From assembly GCA_025267735.1 (NCBI GenBank), contig CM046303.1, positions 46,141,380 through 46,205,379 of the forward strand: a stretch of DNA of 64,000 bases, read 5' to 3'. The notes under the pieces were generated by a model that was given only the letters and a program-made list of their open reading frames with translations, was not told the origin of the DNA and searched no databases. Position numbers and translations under genes: made by a program. This DNA comes from Mactra quadrangularis. Taxonomy: Eukaryota > Mollusca > Bivalvia > Venerida > Mactridae. This document shows positions 45,106 to 55,885 of the stretch, one piece after another (positions within the stretch are counted from its first letter, which is position 1; every line of letters begins with the position of its first letter).

Positions 45106-45910
45106 AATTATGCAAGACTGATAAGTATATTCAATAGATTTACTAAATTCCTTGTGACCTACATTTTCAATTAATTTAAATGATATTTCGATTGGTTCAA
45201 AATACTGACTATTAGGACAATTTACCATTGGAACAATCTACCATCACATGTTCCTATCTTATCCGTGGATATGTTCAGTGCTGCTGGCAGTAGATTTGAA
45301 CATGTTTCACCCTAAATCTACTGTCACTGCTTTTATCTTTTAACCAAACCTTTTTTATCATTCTTTTATCTTTTCTTTTACTTTTATTTCTTCTCTGTTA
45401 TTAATATACTTTGGCGGTTTGACGCGCACCTGTCTACGTCCCCGTGAGGGGTTATGACAGTATTGGAAGATAGATAGATAGATAAAACAAATTGACTTTA
45501 ACTCCAATATAAATAAAGTATAGATCTAAGTCTCAAGCAATATTTTATTCGCTTTGACTGGCTCAGATTAACCTTCCAAAATTGACAATTATCGTTAACA
45601 CGTACTTGCCTACCCTTCCACGAAGAGTAGACTATCTCTACACTAGAAGAAAATTGGACATCGTATTGCCGAATTTCATCGCAGGGACAGAACTGTCGCA
45701 AGGAACCAATCACATATCACCAGATACCAAGTCGAGAGAGCATATCATTTGACCACAGTCACTACCCGTACTCACGGTGACAATACAACGTGATTATGAC
45801 GTCACGAATGCTACAGTTCCAAGAGGAAAATAGTAACTCTCGACTCAGAGTTTGAAAGAGCTGTAAATATTTTAATTCTAATCAGAATTACATGACACCT
45901 ACATGTACTC
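45106..45910. other. Spacer with a possible LINE/SINE tail
   Basis: A short (GATA)n-like run (GGAAGATAGATAGATAGATA, about 45466-45485) follows GACGCGCACCTGTCTACGTC. That arrangement is typical of a retroposon 3' end, but the rest of the element is not recognised. No exon is seen. Confidence 0.35.
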
Positions 45911-45928
45911 GAGGCTAAGCAGAAAAGT

Positions 45929-46131
45929 ATGGAACGCCTAAACTACCTTACAGGTTTATTTGTGTTCATTGTCCTCAAATGGTAAAATAACAACATATTA
46001 TGTTGTTTTGCACAAAATAGACGTCGTTATGGACAAAAAGCAGGTATTTAAGTACATTTACAAAGTTGTTATGGTCGAATTTGAGGACAAAGAACAAAAA
46101 ATATACCTATATGGCAGTTTAGGCGTTCCAT
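45929..46131. mobile_element. Nested MITE, ATGGAACGCCTAAACT ends, 8-bp TSD
   Basis: ATGGAACGCCTAAACT pairs with AGTTTAGGCGTTCCAT. The perfect duplication AGAAAAGT stands at 45921-45928 and 46132-46139. The uninterrupted opposite arm of its host confirms the pre-insertion sequence. The 8-bp duplication suggests hAT-like mobilisation. Confidence 0.92.
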
Positions 46132-46263
46132 AGAAAAGTGCATACTATTTGTTGCGAATCACATCTCCAACGTCAGTTTCATACTTCTTACAAACACACT
46201 GGAAAACCTAATGAATTTCCACGGTGTTAGCAAAAAGCATAAAACTGGTGTCGAAGATGTGAT

Positions 46264-46669
46264 CAATCTGATTAAAACCCGATCTAAAAGTTTCCGCTCG
46301 CTTACCTCGCTAATTTAGATCTGACCTTTTTCAAACGAGGGTCACGTTCAGGTGACCTTTTCTCATCTTAATATTAATGACGAAATTGTTATGATACGTA
46401 ACTTGTTTACGTCGTCTACGTCACGCAATTTGAAATGAGCCGTCCAATCGCAGATTGTGAATAATACCGCTGTTAATTAGTTAGCAAACCTTGGTCTAAA
46501 AATAGAAATTACGACATCAAAATGTTATTAATAGTGTTTCGTCTAGATGAAAGCTACGCATTGATTAGTCGACATTAAGGTTATCTCGACGTGAGTCACG
46601 TGACCTTCCACGGAGACAGTAGAGATCCTGTACGACAATACTCTACAAGATATCTGTTTACGGAGATTG
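46264..46669 (+). mobile_element. CAATCT MITE, full-length copy 2 (nested)
   Basis: Starts CAATCTGATTAAAACCCGAT and ends TTTACGGAGATTG. The 9-bp flanks are AGATGTGAT (46255-46263) and AGACGTGAT (46670-46678). It lies inside the outer TIR element. Confidence 0.92.
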
Positions 46670-46994
46670 AGACGTGATGCGTGGCAAATAATATTCACTT
46701 TTCTGCTCAGCCTCGCGTAGGTATCGTTAAATTAATTTATTATTAAATATAATATTAATATTATATTAAATCTTTGAATCTTTGAATCCAGGATGATTTT
46801 CCACTGTTTTCTGTTTCAAACCGTAGCATTTTGATGTCATGAAATAGGTACGTGATATTGTCACCGTAATACAGTTAGTAGTCAAGTAACCCCTTACAGT
46901 GGCGGTTACGTTACGTATTTGTTCAACAAAGGGAAATAATCACTGCGAGGGTTGTTAAGACAAGGGAAACGGCCACTACTCACTGATACTAATT

Positions 46995-47828
46995 AAGGGC
47001 ATGTTCCGCAAGGCGATCACTAGCTAGCGCTTTTTGAAAGCGATTTTTGTAGCATGAGAGGTCTACGGGACGGTTTGCTTCAAGCTACATAGCAAATCCA
47101 AGATGGCGACAATCTCAAACAAAAAGTTCAGAATTGTAACAAATGAAAAATATTCAAATCAATTATCACCATGATTATTCTATTTAACAAAATATATGCA
47201 TTAAATGTTATATATATCAGAATTCTTGAAAAAGAAACACGTTCCCAAAAGGGGCAGCCATTTTGAAAAAGGCAGAAACGTTTCGAATGATACGGCTAGC
47301 AAGAAAAAAACTTGCTACGTATCGCTAACTAGCGATTCAACTTGCTAGATCGTAGCAGACCGTTCCGTAGAAAATCGCTAGCTATGGATCAATCTGATTA
47401 AAACCCGATCTACAATTTTACCGCTCGCATACTCGCTAATGTAGATCTGGCCTTTTCCAAACGAAGGTCACGTTCAGGTGACCTTTTCTCATCATAATAT
47501 TCATGACGAAATTGTTATGATACGTAACTTGTTTACATCGTCTACGTCACGAAATTTGAAATGAGCCGCCCAATCGCAGCCTGTGAATATTACCGCGGTT
47601 AAATTAGCAAGCAAAACTTGGTCTAAAAATAGAAATTACGAAATCAAAATGTGATTAATAGCGTTTTCGTCTAGATGAAAGCTACGCATTGATTGGTCGA
47701 CACAAAGTTCATCTCGACGTGACCTCAAAGGGAAAAAGTACAGATCCAGTACGACCGTGGTCTACTGGATATGTGTTTACGCAGATTGGCTAGGGATACA
47801 AAGCGCTCGCCTTATGGAACGTGCCCTA
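46995..47828. mobile_element. Outer TIR element, AAGGGCATGTTCC ends
   Basis: AAGGGCATGTTCCGCAAGGC is mirrored by GCCTTATGGAACGTGCCCT. The interior is rich in CTAGCGATTTT-type motifs. It hosts CAATCT MITE copy 3. The border duplication is uncertain (TTA or TTAA). Confidence 0.7.
47390..47788 (+). mobile_element. CAATCT MITE, full-length copy 3 (nested)
   Basis: Starts CAATCTGATTAAAACCCGAT and ends TTTACGCAGATTG. The 9-bp flanks are GCTATGGAT (47381-47389) and GCTAGGGAT (47789-47797). At 399 bp it has the same length as copy 1. Confidence 0.92.
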
Positions 47829-49778
47829 AGCCTAATAGCAAACGTTATTGTGGGTATTGAATTTGACGCGTCGTAGAAACTACATATAATCATACTGACA
47901 TGATTTAAGTCTCAAAGTGTGCCAATGCCCTTTGGTTATGGAATACACGAGGTTTTTGAAGAAATATGGTTTACATTTTATGCAAAACAATTCACTTTAA
48001 TCAGATCTAAATTATACATGCAGCCTTAGGTTTATATCATACTTTCACTTCAACACGTTAACGATGATAAAGTTAAGTTTTAATCTAGTTTTATTTTCAT
48101 TAGTTTAAGCCCTACGGTCTTTAACTCATTATTGTTTACTATGAGGTTATGTTAAGGTAATTTGATACTATATAATTGTTGACCTCTGGTACAGATCTTA
48201 TACGGTTCTTGGTAAATTTTATTTAACTGTCAGTAGCGCATTAACCCCGGCGATTTAAATACTCACAACACTATTTCGTACTCAATAAATCTTAATGATA
48301 TTTTTATTTATATACGAGGAATATCAAACAAATATCGAGTATTTAAAACAGCGGGGTAAATATATGCGCCACTGATAGTTAAATAAGAATTTACAGTATT
48401 GTTTTCTAAATAAATTCTCAACTTAAACTCAATATCGACCCCAGAAGTAAAATATTAATATTGGCATGAAATATATAAAGTTATGCAAATAAAAAAAATC
48501 CCATTGGGGATTTTAACTCGTGACTACATGCAACAAATCCAAGCACAAATTAGTCCCAAACTTTATCATTAATACATATCGTAACTTCACTATCAGTTAC
48601 CGACTCGTTTCACCAATCATTCTAACCGCTGAGACCATGACTTTCCAGCGTTAAAATATAACAAGTCTTTCTTTTTAGTTAATTGTTTTTGCAAGTTTCG
48701 TGTCAATGATTACATGCCACACTTCATTAAAAGATCACACTCTTCCATTTTTGGTGAAAATTTAAGCCTTAACTATCGATACTTTTCTCCCTATTTGAGT
48801 TTAGATTACCCTGTTTATTTACAGTTTCAGCTTTGGTGTTTAGATTTTATAGTGCGTACAAAAAACAACGTGTTTAGGTAAACATTAAAAATGAGACAAT
48901 CCATTTCAGGTGTAGGCAGTATTGAAAATAAAATGTGTGTTATTTATTTTAAGAAAATTAGCATAATGGATGCCACAATTTCTTGGTAAATTATGCTTGT
49001 TATGGGAAAAATCTTTTCCATTACACCAACAACTAAGACAATCGTAATACATATCATGTTTATGTTATTGTCATCCTGAGCGTCCCTCGTCGTGGATTAG
49101 TTTATTGTGTTGTTATTACACATTTTTGTATTCATAAATCATTTTAATTTTAAAATAAACTACATACAATGTTATCAATTTTAAACTATTTCTTAAATTA
49201 CAAAATATTTTGTTTGAAGTTACTAAAAACTTCCTTGTACACAGAGCCTTTCGTGTGACTTTTTGTCATCGGAGTAGGTCAAAATATATAAAAAAAACCC
49301 GCATAAACACATAGACAATTACATGCTTAATTACAAGCAGTTTTCATGTTATTAATTTTTGCGCTCTATGATGCTTTGCATCAATATTTTCTTGTAGAAC
49401 ATGGGACATGTAAAAATAAATATATCTTCGTAGATGATCGCCGAGGTTGTTCCGAATGATTAGCTTTATTATTCATTCAATAAAGGGAAATAACCGCTGC
49501 GGGAAGGTTAGACGTAACTAAAAATTGTGAGAAGTCTGCATTTGCTCATAAAAGGATTGCGGTTAACATGCTATTAAAACCTGACACGATAAGAGATGGA
49601 AGTTAGACCTTAACATTGTTAACATCAAGTTAAAATATTTATTATCTTAACTTGTCAAATTTTAATGAATAATTATGTTAAAACAACCACGATATTGTTA
49701 TAACGCCCAACTTACAACAAGTTTAGACCGACATATCTTATACTCTTGTTTGAGTGAGGTTATTATTGTTTTAGATTT
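47829..49778. other. No recognised gene or repeat
   Basis: AT-rich intronic DNA. TTAAATACTCACAAC/GTGAGT-like inverted segments near 48240-48370 (TAACTGTCAGTAGCGCATTA versus CGCCACTGATAGTTAA) suggest one degraded MITE of about 150 bp. No upstream exon for the candidate at 49922 could be recognised. Confidence 0.35.
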
Positions 49779-49921
49779 ATGGTAAAACTACAGGAAAACA
49801 GAGAAGAAACAATACCTAAATATTGTTCATGGTTAAAACGAGTTATGATTCGGATCGACAACAAGTCCTTGTACAGAACGTCGAACCCAAGCTATGTATG
49901 GAAAACATATATATATTTCAG

Positions 49922-50026
49922 GTTAGCGGAACAAGAGGACTGAGTATAGAAGAAAATGAGCAGTTGTCGACGGACATTCTGGATGATGTGGCTACATACT
50001 TCGAGGAGCCTGTTACAGGACAGTAA
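49922..50026 (+). CDS. Candidate terminal exon, opposite strand
   Basis: An acceptor-like TATATATATTTCAG is followed by an open frame in phase 0, beginning VSGTRGLSIEENEQLSTD and ending with TAA at 50024-50026. The sequence is acidic and its codons are more GC-rich than the flanks. The other two frames stop quickly. A polyadenylation signal AATAAA at 50437-50442 is well placed for a 3'UTR of about 420 nt. No upstream exon is recognised and I cannot assign a family. An overlapping 54-codon ATG frame (49779-49943) is also open, so the reading frame is not certain. The exon would sit inside the kelch intron on the other strand. Confidence 0.35.
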   Translation, partial: VSGTRGLSIEENEQLSTDILDDVATYFEEPVTGQ

Positions 50027-50436
50027 CTCTTTGTAATTTATACTTATTTAGTTTACTTTTATAATGAAACACGTTCTTATAACTTGTAAGAACAACTGAC
50101 AAAAACCTATGACCTTGAATTAGTTTTTTGTTATAATATTTGTATATTCCTAAATTCCATCTTAGGAAGATTGTTTTAGCATTAACTCTTAAGAAATATA
50201 CACGCTATACACTCTGTATATATGCTTTAACATATTTTGTAATTTTTTCTAATCAACGAAAATTGTAGTAAAAAACTTGTTCACACTTTATGTGTCAATC
50301 TTCACTCCAAGATGAGAATGAAATCTTACATTAGTTATATTATTAAGTTAACGCAAATTCAGTATTTATAACATATTGTATTGTATTACTAATATTGTTA
50401 CATGTCATGTAATAATTTGTATGTTTACTTGCTGTA

Positions 50437-50442
50437 AATAAA
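50437..50442 (+). promoter_or_regulatory. Polyadenylation signal AATAAA
   Basis: AATAAA followed within about 15 nt by an A-rich tract, 411 nt after the candidate stop codon at 50026. Supports a plus-strand transcript end here. Confidence 0.4.
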
Positions 50443-50477
50443 GAAAATTACAAAAAAAGTTCTTACAACTTAAATCA

Positions 50478-50663
50478 ATAACTGTCGAGTTCACTTCCTG
50501 GTTCCCCAGTACTGAGTTACATGTATGTGTAGTAGAATAAAGTTTCTAGCTCAAGAAAACAACAGAGAGGTTTTAGATCTGGTTCGAACTAATTCAAAAC
50601 TGACTAATAAAATAATTACCAGTCCAACGTCGTGAACACTCGGCCATGTCCGGCTACTACTAG
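50478..50663 (-). mobile_element. SINE C, minus strand
   Basis: The minus-strand head is GACATGGCCGAGTGTTCAC. The body holds TGTTGTTTTCTTGAGCTAG, GTACTGGGGAACCAGGAAGT and GAACTCGAC, colinear with 18150-18357. An internal rearrangement near the B box marks it as old. Confidence 0.75.
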
Positions 50664-51605
50664 GGGTATCGATCCATCAATAGGAATATCTCGCCTATTG
50701 CTAGTATGAAGGGTCAAAATTGCTTAATGATTGAGGTTTCTGTGTCACTGTGCGGTGCCCCGATAGTTATCAGTTTTGAAAACCTTTTTTTAACTTTTAT
50801 GGTAACTTTAGGTACGTATGACGAGAAGATTTTTTTTCTCAATTGACTCGATGTTTAACTTTAAAGCACAGTAAGACTGTTTCAAATATTTAAATTCAAT
50901 ACATATAAAAGTTTCAGATTTATGATAAAAACTAACAATACGACTCATTACTACAAAAACCGGTTCAAGGAAAAACGAACAGGTTAAAAACCGTTAGAAT
51001 TCGTATTGCAATATTAACCGGTATATCGGTAAACCGTTACACCCTTAGTAACTTAGTCAGCAATCGATGTACATAAATAAATGGGTTATCGTACAGACTG
51101 GGCAATTATCCGTTTATAAAGATATAAAGAAGATATCTTTTATATTTCAATGTACATTGTATACTTAGATGATACCGGGTGTTATCAATAACTGATCAAA
51201 TACATTCATACATGTAATGATGTACATCGTATTTTATCAATACTAAACACCGTGTAGGATAACTTGAGACAAATTTAAACGATATTCAATACAAACAATG
51301 TCTTATGTCATCCTAAACAAGCTATGTAGCTAAAAACCTTCAGTAGGTTGACTTTGTATATGATATCTTAAGTGTAGATAAATAAATATTATCCACATAT
51401 AACATACACACTCACCAACAGAATTCATGTAGTTACGGTATCCATGTATAAGTATGTTTATTCATATTAACTTTATTATGGTATATTTATTAATCATATC
51501 CCTGTATAGTAACTTTCTAACTGATATAACGTTCAATCATTTAGTATTATTTATGGATCAATAAAAATTTACTGCCTCTATAAAGGAGTAGATGAGATCG
51601 AACAG
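50664..51605. other. No recognised gene or repeat
   Basis: AT-rich intronic stretch. I see no coding exon or transposon end here. Confidence 0.4.
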
Positions 51606-51818
51606 GCTCGTGTTCAGTAACGAATGTTAGCGAACGTTACAGGTAAGGGACAACTCAACCTGAAGACAACTCAACCTGTGGATAACTCAACCCAAAGTTG
51701 GAACGACTCAACCCGTTAGTAGGGGATTGAGTTGTCTCGGATTGAGTTGTCTTTGGATTGAGTTGTTCCGACCCGAACGTTACGGAACGTTTTGGAACGT
51801 TCGTAGTAATTGAACAGG
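51606..51818. mobile_element. TIR element, TGTTCAGTAAC family, copy 2
   Basis: The left TGTTCAGTAACGAATGTTAG and right ACGTTCGTAGTAATTGAACA arms match the family of 31859-32166, with iterated GAACGTTACGGAACGTTTTG. A second inverted repeat (51647-51769; GGGACAACTCAACC against GGATTGAGTTGTTCC) sits inside and is probably a nested insertion. Confidence 0.7.
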
Positions 51819-51886
51819 CAGGTATAATGTTGGAGTGACAGGTCTAAACTGTACAGTAAGTGAAATAAAGACAGTTCCTCTGTGAT

Positions 51887-51954
51887 CATTCTCGTACCCA
51901 GAGGTTATCAAGATTCTCGATCTAAAATCTTGATAACCTCTGGGTACGAGAACG
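51887..51954. mobile_element. CATTCTCG hairpin element H1
   Basis: CATTCTCGTACCCAGAGGTT pairs with AACCTCTGGGTACGAGAACG. The 9-bp flanks are CTCTGTGAT and CTCGGTGGT (two mismatches). At 68 bp it is essentially all stem. Confidence 0.8.
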
Positions 51955-52372
51955 CTCGGTGGTACAAGACTCGACCGAAAACGCCCCATTGTCTCAATTG
52001 GGAAACGGTATGCATTGTAGAGTGAAAGGGGCCAGTGTGTGAGTTAGTCAATGAGTAATAATTAAGATGTATGTGTCCTATAATCAGCCCAGTTAATACT
52101 GTACAGTAAAATTAAATGTTAATAGCCCTGTCCTCTTGATAGATATATCTGTGGAGTAATTGTCTAAATACAACTTAGTTTATATGTAGATAGCCTAGTA
52201 TTGAGCGGACTCGTCGAAATGTTTACCATGTTAAAGTCATACAAGTAAAAGTGTATTTATATAAACAATATACATTTAAATTAGTAACGAAATGACTAAT
52301 GTCATATATTGACAATAATATAACATAGTTCGATCAGATTAAATATAATCTATATAGAATTAGAGTACTAAC

Positions 52373-52415
52373 CAGAGGCGATCGACTGATCACTCGAAGC
52401 TTCCTCTTCCGCCAT
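52373..52415 (-). CDS. BTB-BACK-Kelch gene, exon 1 (start codon)
   Basis: On the minus strand, GACAAA|ATGGCGG gives a good start context. The 43-nt coding part encodes MAEEEASSDQSIAS plus one base and ends at a consensus donor, CTG|GTTAGT. Its phase fits exon 2 exactly: the leftover G plus AT makes Asp, continuing DSEEEEEDVDD. The acidic/Ser-rich style runs on across the junction. No other start in the upstream part of exon 2 is convincing, since the only upstream residues there lie in the intron. The assignment rests on phase, composition and strand, not on transcript data. Confidence 0.78.
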
Positions 52416-52571
52416 TTTGTCGTCTGCTTGCCTACAGAGTTAACTTAACAAAATATCCAACAAAAACATTTTTCTTCCATGCATGAACACAAACCTTATA
52501 TGCAAGTAGACTTAACGTCCGTGTTCCAATACATACATACACAAACCACTGTGTTCATTGATTGTAGGGGT

Positions 52572-52577
52572 CACGTG
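52572..52577 (-). promoter_or_regulatory. CACGTG E-box upstream of kelch exon 1
   Basis: A palindromic CACGTG lies about 157 bp upstream of the start codon at 52415, in GGTCACGTGGTATATGAC. Such boxes bind bHLH-ZIP factors of the USF/MYC type. Chance occurrence is possible. Confidence 0.3.
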
Positions 52578-53698
52578 GTATATGACGAGTGTGCTATAAA
52601 TATTCCTATCGCTTTAAGGCATGTTAAACGTATCAGTGAAAATATCTAATATATTAAAGATTGGCTACTTCAGATATGATAATTTATCATAGATAAAATC
52701 ACATAATTATGTACATCTCTTTCACGCAATAACATTATTGTACATTGAACTAAGTATTGCAGTCAGGGACTGAGGGAGTGAGTCAATGGAGCCAGAGAGG
52801 GGGTGCGTTGTAGTGTAGTCCGAACTACCATGAAATGATCGAAATACTCTGAAAATACTGAAATTTCGAACCCCCGTCTGTTGAGGGTCTGTTCGTCTCC
52901 TAGAGGAATCTGATCCGCCCCTGTTAATAATGCAATGTAATGTGATACCTTTGCAGAATATATTTGAATTATATCATTCACAAACTCAATTTTCCTCAAA
53001 TAAACTTACGTAATATGAATGTTCAAGAGGTAATTTATGGGAAAGTCATCAAAAAGAAGCAGGGTGGATCTAGATCTTCTCGAGGGATTGAAAAAAAGAT
53101 TGATCTCATTTAAAGTTAGACAGCCGTAATGATTCAGTGCGTTAAAATATCTTAATTTATAGCATCATAAATATTAACTAAAACGTAGTCAAACATTTTT
53201 AATATAATAATAACATTTATACTACCATGATTCATGCACACTGCTATAACTAAAGTTTGTCATTGTTATTTAGTCATTTCATAACAAATTATCTCATTCA
53301 AAAGATGAAATGGAGAATTTATACAGTTAAAGGGAGGTAACTCAATTATATTCAAGAGAAAAGTTTAATAGTACAAAATTAACGGTCGATATTATTAGTA
53401 GTCACACAAATAGACAATGGTGAAAGTTAAAAAATCTAAAAATACTGAAAACCTACTTTTAAAAATACTGAAAAAAAACATTTCACATTACTAACATTGA
53501 GTAATTCATTCTCAAAATACTGAAATCTGTATTAATACTGAAAACGTTCAACAATGAATAGATAATTCATTGACAGACAGGCAATGTGGTGAAGTCATTT
53601 ATTTCAGGTTGGTGACTTACCTAGCAAAAGCATTTCTTGACCGTTCCTCGTCAGTGCCGCGGTAGTAACAACTGCATTCGAAATACCATGACGATCAT
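52578..53698. other. Upstream flank with a GATCCGCCCCTG relic
   Basis: CTGATCCGCCCCTG near 52908-52921 looks like one end of the CAGGGGC hAT MITE family. No other feature is recognised. Confidence 0.4.
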
Positions 53699-53706
53699 CT
53701 ACGAAG

Positions 53707-53787
53707 CATTCTCATTCCCAGAGGCCATTAAGATTCTCGATACTAGTATTAGATCAAGAATCTTGATGACCTCGAGGTATGAGAATG
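53707..53787. mobile_element. CATTCTCG hairpin element H2
   Basis: CATTCTCATTCCCAGAGG pairs with CTCGAGGTATGAGAATG, and AAGATTCTCGAT with ATCAAGAATCTT. The flanks are CTACGAAG and TTACGAAG (8 bp, one mismatch). Length 81 bp. Confidence 0.8.
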
Positions 53788-54840
53788 TTACGAAGGTACC
53801 CGTATATATTTAACGAAAATCGATGAGGAAATCCGAATGTCACTAATGCTCATTTTACGTAATCTTCCACATAGAGCTGACCTCTCTGTAATTGGCTCTA
53901 TATAGTCAAATATATCAACGATGTATGATCATGGAAGTCTTTGTTATCAGGGATTCTATATAACAGGGATTAGTAACAAAGTGCTTTTTTGAATTTTCTA
54001 TAACTGGCTGAAGCAGGCTGTACAAACTATTCCAGAGTTTAAAAACTTAATTTATGTTTTTGTACATGTCTTCCATGCAACTTGTGAATGTTTCTGAAGT
54101 TATTGACAAAAAAGTGTTGCAATTATGACCGAAAATATGACTTTAGGTGATGTAAAATGAGGCTTAAAATGGCAGATCGGCGGGAAATGCATTATTTTGT
54201 GAAACAGTCTGTGAGCGTAATTTACCTCAAAATCATCTAGAAACACATTTTTCCTAACATTTATGTCAATTTGAATGGTACTGGTACACAATTTCATCTG
54301 AATATCTTTATTTAAACGTGTTATAGGCTACTTGTTTTCTGTATCGGCCGAAATAATAGCGACGACAATGAAATTTGATGAAAATTTATCGTTACATATC
54401 TCTGTTATATAAAATCCCTGTTGTTATTAAACTGCGTTTTGAGATAAAGGTGAAAAGATCTACCTAATATCACGAATCTTCTCAAAATAAGATTAAACTA
54501 AACATGAATATTTTGTTACTTAACAAAATCAATGTTTTTCATCCATCAATCTGCTATCTGGTATTAAATAAGCTTACAGTATAAAATGCACTGATTGCTT
54601 GTTACATGTTGTATAGTGCAATTTGAAAACAAACTTAATTTCCTCAGCTTTTTTGTAATTCCAGAGCTAGATGTAATATCATTACGTCAGTATGTACGGC
54701 GTATTTTAATGCCAGTTATTTCTTGTTTAAAGTGTTGATTTTTCTTGAAATATTCCGTCTTTGTATTACTCAGAGTGAATCCTATTTATCTAATGGTTTA
54801 TGTTCAACTCACCATGGTTACTTGTTCTAGGAATGACATC
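53788..54840. other. No recognised gene or repeat
   Basis: AT-rich sequence. The 65-codon minus-strand frame at 54100-54297 shows no family features. Confidence 0.4.
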
Positions 54841-54930
54841 ATGTTGGTGACACTTCTACTACTTCTGCAGCTGTCGTCTTCGACCGGTCATGGAGACCAG
54901 TCCGTGACTGAACACAACCCTAAACAATAA
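54841..54930 (+). CDS. Candidate small secreted peptide ORF
   Basis: ATG at 54841 opens a 29-codon frame ending TAA. It starts MLVTLLLLLQLSSSTGHG, a signal-peptide-like hydrophobic stretch with small residues after it, then a short polar tail. The codons are more GC-rich than their surroundings. An acceptor-like TTGTTCTAG lies just upstream and a weak donor GTGACT near the end, so it could instead be the first coding exon of a longer secreted protein. I do not recognise it. Confidence 0.22.
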   Translation: MLVTLLLLLQLSSSTGHGDQSVTEHNPKQ

Positions 54931-54948
54931 ATCTGTCACGATATACCG

Positions 54949-55005
54949 CATTCTCGTTCCCAGAGTATAGTAGGATTCTCCTACTAGACTCTGGGTACGA
55001 GAATG
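54949..55005. mobile_element. CATTCTCG hairpin element H3
   Basis: CATTCTCGTTCCCAGAGT pairs with ACTCTGGGTACGAGAATG. It is flanked by a perfect 9-bp duplication, GATATACCG (54940-54948 and 55006-55014). At 57 bp it is the cleanest copy of the family. Confidence 0.9.
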
Positions 55006-55014
55006 GATATACCG

Positions 55015-55885
55015 GTATACCGGTATATTGCAATATGCAGCTGCGACAATACGTACCGCGGTACGAATTTAACGTACCGGTATTTAGCGATATTTTTTTT
55101 CACTGAAAAATTCTTCGTTTCCCCAAATGAAAGTAACGAAATGTCAGTTTTCCATGGTTCACTCGATTAAAACTTAAGATAAAAAAATTTAACCAATCTG
55201 AGCGCGTTCGTAGTGTTCCAATAACTCTAAAAAATCTAAGTTTTCTCCAGTTTGCTACAGGCACTTTTCCTACAAAATCCTGTAAAATTCTTTAACACTG
55301 AACAATTGAATAAATTTTTATGACAAAAGTACTATTCAGTCGTGTCTTTGGCTTGCAAAGCAATATATCGTGGTACGTATCGCGATACGGTTCTAGCGCA
55401 TCGCAATATACTGCGATATACGCTTCTGGCGAATCGTGACAGGCCTACTAAACAAAACAGACATTCACCTTCTTGATAACTTGTTTATCAACGTTTGAAT
55501 TATTTGAAGGTAAAGGGCGTTTTCTTTACGACATAAAACCAGTGGTAACTCAATCAAAATAAATTAAATTCCATCTCTATCTAACTATACAGTAGGCTTA
55601 TTACTTTTAAGATAAAAGCTGGCACTATGTCTATTTGCCAGAGACTGTGATACACATATTTTCCCAAATTCTGTTTTAACCAATTTCCTGTTTATCAAAA
55701 AATCTGGAAAACTGCACATGTGTTCTACGCTCCTATCCGCTCATTACTTGCAATTGGCATTGATTAGCTACTTTTTATTTTTTAACATGTTTTATAATAT
55801 GTATATGTTGAAAATAATTGTACTATTGGTAATTGATATTTTAGTTACTTGCTTTACTCATAGTCTTTTATAACTCTATAAGGAG
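55015..55885. other. Possible degraded TIR element
   Basis: GATATACCGGTATACCGGTATATTG near the left and CAATATATCGTGGTACGTATCGCGATACGG near 55365-55395 are loosely inverted TA/CG-rich palindromes, like a damaged MITE. No exon is seen. Confidence 0.3.

Larger units (their letters stand above)
45911..46717. mobile_element. Outer TIR element hosting two insertions
   Basis: CGAGGCTAAGCAGAAAAG at the left is mirrored by CTTTTCTGCTCAGCCTCG at the right. The arms continue inward (GTGCATACTATTTG versus CAAATAATATTCAC). Removing the nested elements at 45929 and 46264 leaves a MITE of about 200 bp. Its own target duplication is not resolved. Confidence 0.75.
39140..52372 (-). other. Intron 1 of the kelch gene (13.2 kb)
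   Basis: Bounded by donor CTG|GTTAGT (52372 downward) and acceptor TTTACAG (ending 39140). It is filled with MITEs, SINEs and nested TIR elements, and holds a candidate opposite-strand terminal exon at 49922-50026. Further alternative exons inside it cannot be excluded from sequence alone. Confidence 0.8.
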
